Assembly: GCA_016937345.1 (NCBI GenBank)
Contig: JAFGWE010000007.1
Coordinates: 1 to 41,728, forward strand
Source: Methanomicrobiaceae archaeon
Lineage (GTDB): Archaea; Halobacteriota; Methanomicrobia; Methanomicrobiales; Methanomicrobiaceae
Direction: 5' to 3'
DNA length: 41,728 nucleotides
Part shown: piece by piece, positions 34,731 through 41,728 of the stretch
Layout: each line of letters begins with the position of its first letter
Numbering within the stretch: position 1 is the stretch's first letter
Notes under the pieces: generated by a model
What the model was told of the DNA's origin: nothing
The model's database searches: none
What the model saw: the letters and a program-made list of their open reading frames with translations, nothing else
Program-made: the position numbers and the translations under genes

Positions 34731-35648
34731 TTATTCGCCATTATAAATTTTTAAGGCTGTTTTAACATCAGCATTGTCAATTGTTATTGCAGAGATAGCA
34801 TTGCACATCCTTATTGCTTCAGACAAAGATTTCTGATGAATATTCCTTCCGGTTGCATTTCCACATGCACCGCCGGTGTGGATCTGATCAAAAAGCTGTT
34901 TTAAGAACTTTTCTCCAGAGACACTTGAACCCCCTGCACATACAAGTCTTGTTTTACCTGCAGCTGTTGATGCTTCTTTTAGGAGTTCTGCCGGTGAAAA
35001 TCCTTCTTTTTTGGGAGAGTTTACTTTTACAAAATCTGCTCCCAGCGTTGCTGCTGTTCCTGCTGCCCCCGCAATAAGATGCGGATCTTTTTCATCTTTT
35101 ACGGCCTTTCCGCGTGGATATATCCATAATACAACTAAAAGCCCTTTCTGGTGTGCTTCCCAGATTATCTGTGCGGCCTCAGACAGCATTATATCTTCAT
35201 ACTCACTGCCAAGATAGATTGTGTAACCAACTCCTGCAATCTTAAGTCCGCTCTGATGACGGAGTGCTGCGACCTGTTCAACTGAATTCAGCTGTCTGCT
35301 TAATGGATCTTTCTGATCCGTTTTGACAAGATGTGTTTTAGAGTTTAATTTTACAAGATAGGATATTTCCGGATAATTTTTGCCATACCTTGCTATTAAC
35401 CCAAGCTGTGTTGCAAAAACACCAATTCTCCCACCGTTTGCAATTTTGAAGAGATGTTCCGGATCAGAATCGTCAATGTGAATCTCTTCTCCATAGAAAT
35501 CATCATTCAGGTGCTCAACTTTCTGATCCCCTGCAAAAAGCATCAGTCTTCCGCTTTCATGAGTTATCATCTGATAATTTTTAATATATGTGGCTTTTGC
35601 GTCCTCCGGTACATCGGCAGGAACCTCAATTTCGTATTCAACAGACAT
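34731..35648 (-). CDS. Class I fructose-bisphosphate aldolase-like enzyme
   Basis: The protein belongs to the archaeal class I aldolase group (DhnA/FbaB-like). Motifs are FAGDQKVEHLNDDF near residue 40, the Schiff-base lysine in DFVKVNSP near 212, and the phosphate-binding end VCAGGSSVSGEKF and GACGNATGRNI near 240-270. In methanogens related enzymes act as fructose-bisphosphate aldolase or in the 6-deoxy-5-ketofructose and dehydroquinate routes, so the precise reaction is not certain. ATG 35648 lacks a ribosome binding site. It follows the adenylate-forming ligase on the same strand, 136 bp away. Confidence 0.85.
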   Translation of the reverse strand: MSVEYEIEVPADVPEDAKATYIKNYQMITHESGRLMLFAGDQKVEHLNDDFYGEEIHIDDSDPEHLFKIANGGRIGVFATQLGLIARYGKNYPEISYLVKLNSKTHLVKTDQKDPLSRQLNSVEQVAALRHQSGLKIAGVGYTIYLGSEYEDIMLSEAAQIIWEAHQKGLLVVLWIYPRGKAVKDEKDPHLIAGAAGTAATLGADFVKVNSPKKEGFSPAELLKEASTAAGKTRLVCAGGSSVSGEKFLKQLFDQIHTGGACGNATGRNIHQKSLSEAIRMCNAISAITIDNADVKTALKIYNGE

Positions 35649-35784
35649 ACATATTCGTGGATTTGCCAGATAAAAAAGTTTGCCGGATTGGTTGCAGATG
35701 GCTGTGAAATTATTCAGGCTGGTATCAGAAGCATCAGGGAATATTTGGAAAGTAAAAAAATATCAATATTTAGTTAGACAGACA

Positions 35785-37131
35785 TCATCTTCTGTCAACA
35801 AGTCTTTTTGGCCTCCCCCTGATTTTTTGAAATTCAAGCCCTCCCTTTTTGGCAAAATTATAAATTATCCGGAAATAGCCCTCAGAATATTCTTCAGAAA
35901 GCTCCGGCTTTTTCTTCAGAATTGACTCAGTAATATTTTTTTCAAGAATTTTTTTATCACAGGCTTCAGGATCTTTGCACTCCACACTTACCCGTAGAAT
36001 TGTCTCATCACTATCCCGTCCGCCATAAAGAAATGCTTCATAATCCCCGGTAAGATATTCGAGATTTTCTCTTTGAAAAACCCCGCTTTCTATATCTATG
36101 CGGTTTAGTGGAGAATTCCCGACATATACCGTTTCAGCTTCCCTCCAGGGATTTTCAATTCTCATATGAGTTCTGCCGCACTCACATTTGTCTCTGGTTA
36201 AAACCCTGGTTGTATCGTCTGTATCATAATTAATAAGAATAGTCCCTGCTTTTTCTCCATCGGGTATAAGCGTTGTAAGAACAATTTTTCCTTCATCTCC
36301 CTCCTTTACAAAATTTTGCATAGATGCATCATAAAGATCCATATGAATTAAATCCTCAGCAACATGAAGCCCGTTTCTCTCTTTGCACTCCCCGCACATT
36401 GTGCCTTCAGTACTTCCATAAGTATTGCAGACATCAACACCCCAGACCTCATCCAGGTAATCTCTTGATTCCTTTGCAAAACTTTCCCCTCCGACAATCA
36501 GCTTTTCAATTCCTGAATCCTTTGGGTTTATCCCGTCTTCCTCAAGTCTCTGTGCAAGACGAAGCAGCTTAAAGACACTGCCTACTATGGCCGTGGGACG
36601 GTAATTTTTTATGACTCTGAGCTGGAATGTGCATTTCCCCTCAGGTATTACAGTAAAACCAATTTTATGGGCGGCAAGAGTCATTGTATTTGCACCTACA
36701 TTCATTCCGTATGAAGCACATACAGCCATCCTGTCCCCTTTTGAAAGACCCTGGGATACAAAGATACGTGCATATTTTTCAGCATATCTCTGCCAGTCAT
36801 CCCATGTCAGAAAAAAACTCTTTGGAACACCGCTAGTACCGCTCGTTTCATGGATTGTATAAACATCAGAACATCGTACACTTTTAAAGAGAAATTTGTC
36901 CGTAACCGGAGGCTGGTTTTCCCTGATTACTCCGCCGGAGATTATCGGAAGTTCTCTTAGATCCTCATGACCTTCAATTTTTTTAGGGTTTACATTATGA
37001 GTTTCAAACCATTTTTTGTAAAAAGGCGAATTATCTGCGGCATACATAACTGTATATCTTATTCTCTCGTCAATTAGTTCATCAAGCTTTATTCGGCTCA
37101 TCTTTTCAATATCAGGGTTGAAATATTCCAT
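35785..37131 (-). CDS. PaaK-like adenylate-forming ligase, possible F390 synthetase
   Basis: The protein is in the phenylacetate-CoA ligase family. The AMP-forming P-loop is HETSGTSGVPKSFF near residue 95, and NTYGSTEGTMCGEC near 240 and INYDTDDTTRV near 303 give the adenylate-binding core. Extra cysteines CGECKERNGLH and CECGRTH could bind zinc, as in methanogen coenzyme F390 synthetases, which adenylate F420 under oxidative conditions. That function is inferred; a CoA ligase is the alternative. Length is about 448 aa. ATG 37131 sits against a GGTGAT site; GTG 37140 is also possible. Confidence 0.82.
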   Translation of the reverse strand: MEYFNPDIEKMSRIKLDELIDERIRYTVMYAADNSPFYKKWFETHNVNPKKIEGHEDLRELPIISGGVIRENQPPVTDKFLFKSVRCSDVYTIHETSGTSGVPKSFFLTWDDWQRYAEKYARIFVSQGLSKGDRMAVCASYGMNVGANTMTLAAHKIGFTVIPEGKCTFQLRVIKNYRPTAIVGSVFKLLRLAQRLEEDGINPKDSGIEKLIVGGESFAKESRDYLDEVWGVDVCNTYGSTEGTMCGECKERNGLHVAEDLIHMDLYDASMQNFVKEGDEGKIVLTTLIPDGEKAGTILINYDTDDTTRVLTRDKCECGRTHMRIENPWREAETVYVGNSPLNRIDIESGVFQRENLEYLTGDYEAFLYGGRDSDETILRVSVECKDPEACDKKILEKNITESILKKKPELSEEYSEGYFRIIYNFAKKGGLEFQKIRGRPKRLVDRR

Positions 37132-37331
37132 AATCACCACATATTCCGGGTCGTGTAATTTTGCCGGATAAATTAAACAAAGACTGTCGTTTACCAGGCA
37201 ATAAAAGGTATTGAAGGTCTATTAGGAATTATAGTTTTTGCCTGCGGGATCTTTGCTTATACATTGATAAAGACAACTTTTTTAGATTTTTTAAGGCATC
37301 ATGCTTTTAATTGATCATATTGCTACAAAGT

Positions 37332-37341
37332 GTTTTTATAT
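37332..37341 (+). promoter_or_regulatory. TATA box for a leaderless glutaredoxin mRNA
   Basis: TTTTTATATT lies about 25-30 bp before ATG 37366, so transcription would start at or within a few bases of the start codon. No ribosome binding site is present, which fits a leaderless mRNA for the glutaredoxin-disulfide reductase pair. Confidence 0.5.
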
Positions 37342-37365
37342 TCAATAAGATTAAAAAAGCACTAT

Positions 37366-37656
37366 ATGACGCAATGGACTCATGTTGCAGGCAAAGGAAA
37401 CAGGAATTTAAAACTCTATGCATTAAGTACCTGCGGGCATTGCAAAAAAACAAAAGAATTTCTTGATGAATCAAAAGTATCTTACGATTATATTTATGTT
37501 GACCTTTTAAGCCAGGATGAACTTGAAAAAGTCTATTCAGAGATGAAAAAATATAATCCAAGAGGTTCTTTTCCAACTATCCTTATAGAGGAAATAGATG
37601 TAATTGTAGGCGCCAGAATTGATGAAATCAAAAGGTTGATTGATTTGAATGACTGA
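37366..37656 (+). CDS. Glutaredoxin-like (NrdH-type) thiol protein
   Basis: The 96-aa protein has a thioredoxin fold with the redox motif STCGHCKKT (CGHC) near residue 24, the cis-proline segment RGSFPTILIEE near 65 and a last helix ARIDEIKRLIDL. In Methanosarcina a glutaredoxin-like protein pairs with a ferredoxin:disulfide reductase to feed class III ribonucleotide reductase; the same pair is coded here, overlapping by eight bases. No reductase gene for nucleotides is nearby. The frame is open from 37330, but ATG 37366 fits the promoter. Confidence 0.85.
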   Translation: MTQWTHVAGKGNRNLKLYALSTCGHCKKTKEFLDESKVSYDYIYVDLLSQDELEKVYSEMKKYNPRGSFPTILIEEIDVIVGARIDEIKRLIDLND

Positions 37657-38164
37657 ATCCGGAATTGGTGAAAAAGAGATCGATCTTCGAATAAAAATTT
37701 TAAAAGAAGATGCCAAAAAACGAGGATATAACCTGAATACGGATGAATTATTAGTAAGAGAACTCGTATCCGGAATTTTAATCAATAAAAAGAGATATGG
37801 GTTTGAATCCTGTCCCTGCAGACTTACAATAGGAAAAAAAGAGGATAATATTGATATAATCTGCCCCTGTGACTACAGGGAGCAGGATATTTCTGAGTAT
37901 GGATGCTGTTACTGTGCTCTTTACGTGTCAGAAGATGTGGAAGCAAAAAAGAAAACCGCAGAGCCAATTCCTGACAGACGATTTGAAAGACAGGATTCCG
38001 AAAATCATAAAGTACCTGATAATTGCGCAGGCATTAAAAACCTTCGTCTTAAATATCCCATTTTCAGATGCAGAGTCTGCGGGTATCTCTGTGCAAGAGA
38101 AAATCCTCCGCAAATATGCCCTATATGCAAAGCAGTTTCAGAGAAATTTGAAAAATATCTCTAA
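37649..38164 (+). CDS. Ferredoxin:disulfide reductase with C-terminal rubredoxin domain
   Basis: The N-terminal 100 residues match the catalytic subunit of ferredoxin:thioredoxin reductase. All cysteines for the 4Fe-4S cluster and active disulfide are present: SCPCRLT near residue 55, CPCDYRE near 74 and CCYCALYVS near 87. The last 40 residues form a rubredoxin-type knuckle pair, FRCRVCGYL and PQICPICK. The fusion is like the Methanosarcina ferredoxin:disulfide reductase. It overlaps the glutaredoxin gene and probably reduces its product. Confidence 0.92.
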   Translation: MTESGIGEKEIDLRIKILKEDAKKRGYNLNTDELLVRELVSGILINKKRYGFESCPCRLTIGKKEDNIDIICPCDYREQDISEYGCCYCALYVSEDVEAKKKTAEPIPDRRFERQDSENHKVPDNCAGIKNLRLKYPIFRCRVCGYLCARENPPQICPICKAVSEKFEKYL

Positions 38165-38189
38165 ATAATTTCAAAACAAAAATTCATCT

Positions 38190-38810
38190 GTGAATCTTCA
38201 TAAAATAGCCATTGATGTAGTATTGCTCCCGCCTTTAAACATAACTGACACTGCTTTAAAAATCAACAGAATGCTGGTTGATTTAACAAATGACTATTCT
38301 ATTGTTCTTGACAAAAAAAACTGCATCCCCCACATATCTCTTGCGATGGGAGCAGTATCCGTATCAGATATTGACAAATTATCAGAAGAACTTCAGATTG
38401 CAGGAGAGAAGTATCTTCCATATGAAGCCAAATACAAAAGCTATGCTGCGGTAAAAACATCTGAAAATGCTGTTGTTTCAGGAATTGATCTGATTAAGGA
38501 TGAGATTATCATAAATTTACAGGACGAAATCAAATCCATCCTTTTGCGGTATAATTCTAAAGAAATAACACGGGATATGATATATCCGGATGATGAAAAT
38601 ATTACAGATTTCACTCTTGATTATTCATCAGCTTATCTAAAAAATTCCACGGGAGATAATTTTTCACCCCATATAACTGTCGGATATGGCAATATTTATG
38701 ACTTGGAAAGTATCCCTGCAATTCCTTCTGCATTTGAATGCGAGAGAATTGCGATATGTCATCTTGGAAATCACTGTACATGCAAAAAGATTTTATGGGA
38801 ATATGTTTGA
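38190..38810 (+). CDS. 2H phosphoesterase (2'-5' RNA ligase-like)
   Basis: Two HxS/T motifs define the 2H superfamily: PHISLAMG with His 48 and SPHITVGYG near residue 163. The family includes RNA ligases and cyclic phosphodiesterases; this member has 206 aa, longer than bacterial LigT. Its C-terminus has CHLGNHCTCKK, which is unusual and could bind metal. The GTG start at 38190 has no clear ribosome binding site. It follows the disulfide reductase by 25 bp and may share its transcript. Substrate is unknown. Confidence 0.8.
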   Translation: MNLHKIAIDVVLLPPLNITDTALKINRMLVDLTNDYSIVLDKKNCIPHISLAMGAVSVSDIDKLSEELQIAGEKYLPYEAKYKSYAAVKTSENAVVSGIDLIKDEIIINLQDEIKSILLRYNSKEITRDMIYPDDENITDFTLDYSSAYLKNSTGDNFSPHITVGYGNIYDLESIPAIPSAFECERIAICHLGNHCTCKKILWEYV

Positions 38811-38979
38811 AGGAAATTAAATCTGCAATATTCAAACTTAAAATTGATTTTTCTGTTAAAATTAAGTATAATCAAATAACAAATTAATTTTTTTTGATAA
38901 CAAATTGTTTTTCTTTATCAGAATAAATGCACAAGTATTATTTAATTAAATCAGAATTTATTTAACAGAGGATTGGATT

Positions 38980-40287
38980 TTGTATTTTGTTGAGAAATTT
39001 TTCAAACTAAAAGAGAATAACACAAATGTAAAAACAGAGATTTCAGCAGGTATTGCCACATTTATGACAATGGCATACATCATTGTTGTAAATCCTGCAA
39101 TACTCGTTGCCGCAGGCATACCTTTTGGCCCGTCAATGGCTGCGACAATAATTACAGCAGTATTCGGAACCTTAATCATGGGAGTTTATGCAAACAGGCC
39201 TTTTGCGATTGCACCATATATGGGTGAAAATGCCTTTATTGCATATACAGTCTGCGGCGTATTAGGCTATTCATGGCAAACAGCACTCGGTGCTGTTTTT
39301 TTAAGCGGCATACTTCTGATAATTCTTACTTTTGCCGGCGGCAGAAAAATTATGTGTGAGGCAATCCCTGAAAACCTTAAATACAGCTTTTCTGTTGGTC
39401 TTGGTCTTTTTATTGCATTTGTAGGCCTTGTAAATTCCAAAATTGTAACAATAGGAACAGAGACAGCACCGGTTCACGTGGGCTCATTAAACAGCCCGGA
39501 AGTGATTCTGGCAATATCAGGGTTTATTTTAATTGCAGCAATGACTGTAAAAAAGATCAAAGGAGCTATTTTAACAGGAATTGTTGTAACTGCAATTGCA
39601 GGTTTTGTGACAGGGATTGTCCCCTCACCTCAGGCAATAATCAGTATGCCTCCGGATATAACTCCTGTATTCTTACAGCTGGATATTATTGGTGTCTTTT
39701 CATGGGGATTTTTTGCAGTAGTTCTGACAATTTTTACAATGTCATTTCTGGACACAATGGCAGGCCTTATTGGTGTCTCTGCACAAGCAGGCTTTCTTGA
39801 CGAAAAAGGAAATTTACCTGATATTGAAAAACCATTCCTTGCCGATGCTATCTCAAATATAATTGCGCCGGTATTAGGAACGACAACAAGCGGTGCCTTT
39901 ATGGAATCTGCAACAGGAGTCGGAGTCGGCGGAAGAACCGGCCTCACTGCCGTTGTTGTTGCAGTATTATTTGCTTTTGGCCTTTTCTTTTCCCCGGTTC
40001 TGGCAGCTATACCCGCAGCGGCAACAGGCCCTGCAATGATAATGGTTGGTCTTTTGATGATGCAGCCGATAAAAAAGATGAATTTTACAGAATATTCAGA
40101 ACTTATTCCTGCAGTAGCGGTAATAATCCTTATGAGCTTTACATATAATGTGGGTGTCGGGCTTTGCAGCGGTTTTGTTCTGTATCCTTTGTTTAAAGTC
40201 ATAAGTGGAAAGAAAAAAGAAGTAAGTGCAGCGACATGGGTTTTGTTTATGCTCTGTCTGACATTTTTTATATTCTATCCATATTAA
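38980..40287 (+). CDS. NCS2/AzgA-type purine permease
   Basis: The protein has about 12-13 membrane helices and the AzgA-branch motifs of purine permeases: TFMTMAYIIVVNPAIL near residue 28, APYMGENAFIAYTV near 75, the central SFLDTMAGLIG near 257, TTTSGAFMESATGVGVGGRTGL near 303 and a hydrophobic end. Members import adenine, guanine or hypoxanthine. Length 435 aa is normal. TTG 38980 follows a GAGG site by 8 nt. Two direct repeats, ATAACAAATT, lie upstream at 38876 and 38897. Confidence 0.92.
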   Translation: MYFVEKFFKLKENNTNVKTEISAGIATFMTMAYIIVVNPAILVAAGIPFGPSMAATIITAVFGTLIMGVYANRPFAIAPYMGENAFIAYTVCGVLGYSWQTALGAVFLSGILLIILTFAGGRKIMCEAIPENLKYSFSVGLGLFIAFVGLVNSKIVTIGTETAPVHVGSLNSPEVILAISGFILIAAMTVKKIKGAILTGIVVTAIAGFVTGIVPSPQAIISMPPDITPVFLQLDIIGVFSWGFFAVVLTIFTMSFLDTMAGLIGVSAQAGFLDEKGNLPDIEKPFLADAISNIIAPVLGTTTSGAFMESATGVGVGGRTGLTAVVVAVLFAFGLFFSPVLAAIPAAATGPAMIMVGLLMMQPIKKMNFTEYSELIPAVAVIILMSFTYNVGVGLCSGFVLYPLFKVISGKKKEVSAATWVLFMLCLTFFIFYPY

Positions 40288-40325
40288 AAATTTTTAGCAG
40301 ATTAATTTAAAAAAGATTATTTTTT

Positions 40326-41183
40326 TTATTTTCCTTTGCCACCCATAAAAAGACTCAGTGAAAGTCCGGTTATAAGAGCCACAAGAGCGTCTGTTGCAAA
40401 ATACTCTTTTGAAAGAAGAGTTTCCAAAGGGATTCCTCCCCAGAAAAATCCCAGAACAATTGAAAGACCAAATCCCATTATAAACGCCAGTGCAAAATGC
40501 TTCAGCCCTGTAATATAATTATTATAAGTCAGTTTGATAAAAATGAGAGCTGCAAACATGAATATTAAAAAGAATGCAAAACCGGTATCGGCATTTGCGG
40601 CAGCAATGGTTTTTGAAGAGAAAATTCCAAACTCTGCTACTATAAGGTATATTATAACCATACCGGCGGAATTGTCTTTAGTCAGATTCATAAAGGGTAG
40701 AATCAGCTGCTGATTTTCAGCGGGCTGGGCAGGCTGTGGCCAGGGGTGTAAATGTGTGCCAATAACCTCCCCATTAGTGTCAGTTATATGTGTCTGTAAC
40801 GATTCCGGTTCGGTTTGCTTCTTTTTTTCCTGCCTGCCCTTTTTATATGCCCTGACAGCCTTAAAAAGTGCAATCCCTACTGCCAGAATTCCGCAAAGAA
40901 AACCAATTAAACCAAATATCATATTATCAGGGGTCAGACCTTCGGTCATTAAACGCAGGAGAAAATCCTTAAAGAAAATATATGCAGCCATTATAATTAT
41001 TAGAGAGATAAATATGATCTTTGCACCCGGTGCCACAAGCCGTGTAAATTTTTTTAATATTACCACTATGCAATATAGAAGTATCAGAGCTACCATGATT
41101 GCAAAAAGATCGCCTGACTGCATTTTAGAGGGTAGATCTATAAAAAAATCCATACCCTGCGCCATATATGACTGGATGTCCAT
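40326..41183 (-). CDS. Hypothetical multi-pass membrane protein
   Basis: The 285-aa protein is not recognised. About seven membrane helices are seen: residues 28-44, 54-71, 86-106, then, after a cytoplasmic-looking basic and Pro/Gln-rich loop (KKGRQEKKKQ and HLHPWPQPAQPAE), 175-190, 200-217, 233-250 and 265-281. No transporter signature is present. A GGGGA site precedes the ATG. It is convergent with the purine permease and 38 bp away. Confidence 0.75.
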   Translation of the reverse strand: MDIQSYMAQGMDFFIDLPSKMQSGDLFAIMVALILLYCIVVILKKFTRLVAPGAKIIFISLIIIMAAYIFFKDFLLRLMTEGLTPDNMIFGLIGFLCGILAVGIALFKAVRAYKKGRQEKKKQTEPESLQTHITDTNGEVIGTHLHPWPQPAQPAENQQLILPFMNLTKDNSAGMVIIYLIVAEFGIFSSKTIAAANADTGFAFFLIFMFAALIFIKLTYNNYITGLKHFALAFIMGFGLSIVLGFFWGGIPLETLLSKEYFATDALVALITGLSLSLFMGGKGK

Positions 41184-41624
41184 AATTTCCCCACGACAAA
41201 TTTACGGTAATTTTATGATGTATCCTTTGTGGATGATAAATCATTTGTTTATAGTCCTGAAAGTATTAAGAACAGGATTCAACTGCATAAAACATCTATT
41301 TAGAGAATCAAACCTATTAAATTAGATTTAAAAAAGCTGCAGATGATATTTTGGGGATGAACCGCTGCACTCATCAGAGATTCGGGAAGTGTGATAGTCA
41401 TAGGAAAAAATGGTTGGGATTTTTGGTTTTTTAGGAGAGAGGGGGGTGAAAGTGAAAAAAATAATGTCAAAATATATTAATGTAAAGTTAAATTATGTTC
41501 AATATAAATAACTTCTTGTTACAATAACTTTATTTTCTAATCAAAACAAATCAATGCATTCAAAAGAAGCCCCAAATAAGCTTTTAATTGGAAAAAAACG
41601 AAGATTACATAATAAACGCAAGAG
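41184..41624. other. 441-bp intergenic region
   Basis: No gene is well supported. The sequence is AT-rich. A purine-rich run AGGAGAGAGGGGGG (41433-41446) precedes GTG 41446, which could start a 21-aa peptide ending at 41511; this is too short to call a gene. The 41340-41400 part is more GC-balanced but shows no complete box C/D or tRNA pattern by eye. Confidence 0.5.
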
Positions 41625-41696
41625 CGCCCTGACCGGGATTCGAACCCGGGTCGAAAGCTCCGGAGGCTCTCAGGATATCCACTACCCTATCAGGAC
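41625..41696 (-). tRNA. tRNA-Arg (anticodon CCG)
   Basis: Read on the minus strand, the acceptor is GTCCTGA/TCAGGGC with G as discriminator. The D loop has A14 and GG, the anticodon stem is AGAGC/GCTTT with loop CTCCGGA, so the anticodon CCG is at 41661-41663, reading CGG. The T arm CCGGG/CCCGG encloses TTCGAAT. The CCA end is not encoded and no intron is seen. The length is 72 nt. Confidence 0.96.
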
Positions 41697-41728
41697 AATT
41701 CTTTTTTATTACCAGTTTGTACCTGATA

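Noticed and set aside
39630-40202. Long leftward open frame (190 aa) inside the purine permease
   Set aside because: It is antisense to a clearly recognised membrane transporter and has no family features.
41446-41511. 21-aa peptide after a very strong purine-rich site
   Set aside because: Too short and too Lys/Asn-rich to separate from chance without conservation data.

Overview
The window is a stretch of chromosome from a methanogenic archaeon, most likely of the order Methanomicrobiales. The evidence is a methanogenesis marker 14 protein, archaeal DnaG primase, CobY, CDP-archaeol synthase, tetraether lipid synthase, an archaeosine radical SAM enzyme, an F390-synthetase-like ligase and a CdrS-FtsZ pair. 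The DNA is AT-rich and gene-dense, with short intergenic gaps. Many starts are TTG or GTG behind clear AGGAG or GGTGAT ribosome binding sites. I see no insertion sequence, prophage, CRISPR array or rRNA. The genus is not determined.

Layout. 1-5.9 kb: a DUF373 membrane protein, a coiled-coil protein, ftsZ behind its ribbon-helix-helix regulator cdrS, then divergent cobD-cobY for cobamide synthesis. 6.1-9.5 kb: archaeal ornithine cyclodeaminase, the archaeosine radical SAM enzyme RaSEA and a surface protein. 9.5-11.2 kb: tRNA-Ser and hypC-hypA-hypE for NiFe-hydrogenase maturation. 11.3-14.9 kb: dihydroorotase, a GC-rich structured RNA candidate, a DUF167 protein, dnaG and a UPF0058 protein. 14.9-20.6 kb: an MptN-like ligase with tetraether synthase, divergent from carS-pyrE, followed by purD-argF. 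20.6-25.5 kb: small proteins, a parvulin, methanogenesis marker 14, a flavin-binding protein and argG.

25.6-31.7 kb: a lipoprotein, a Na/Pi-type transporter, a pair of overlapping small frames (one rubredoxin-like), an M42 peptidase, an aminotransferase, hexuloisomerase and a ferritin-like protein. 31.8-37.1 kb: trpF, exonuclease III, YidD, a lamin-tail membrane protein, a class I aldolase and an adenylate-forming ligase. 37.3-41.7 kb: a glutaredoxin-like protein with a ferredoxin:disulfide reductase-rubredoxin fusion, a 2H phosphoesterase, a purine-type permease, a membrane protein and tRNA-Arg.

Most of the window is core biosynthesis (arginine, proline, pyrimidine, purine, cobamide, pterin, ether lipid, archaeosine). 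The two most interesting non-coding signals are a helically phased array of 11-bp TGTCNGACATT-type repeats in front of cdrS-ftsZ, which looks like an autoregulatory operator for cell division, and a 181-nt, roughly 52% GC double-hairpin element after pyrC whose two hairpins are each followed by N-ACA, as in H/ACA guide RNAs.
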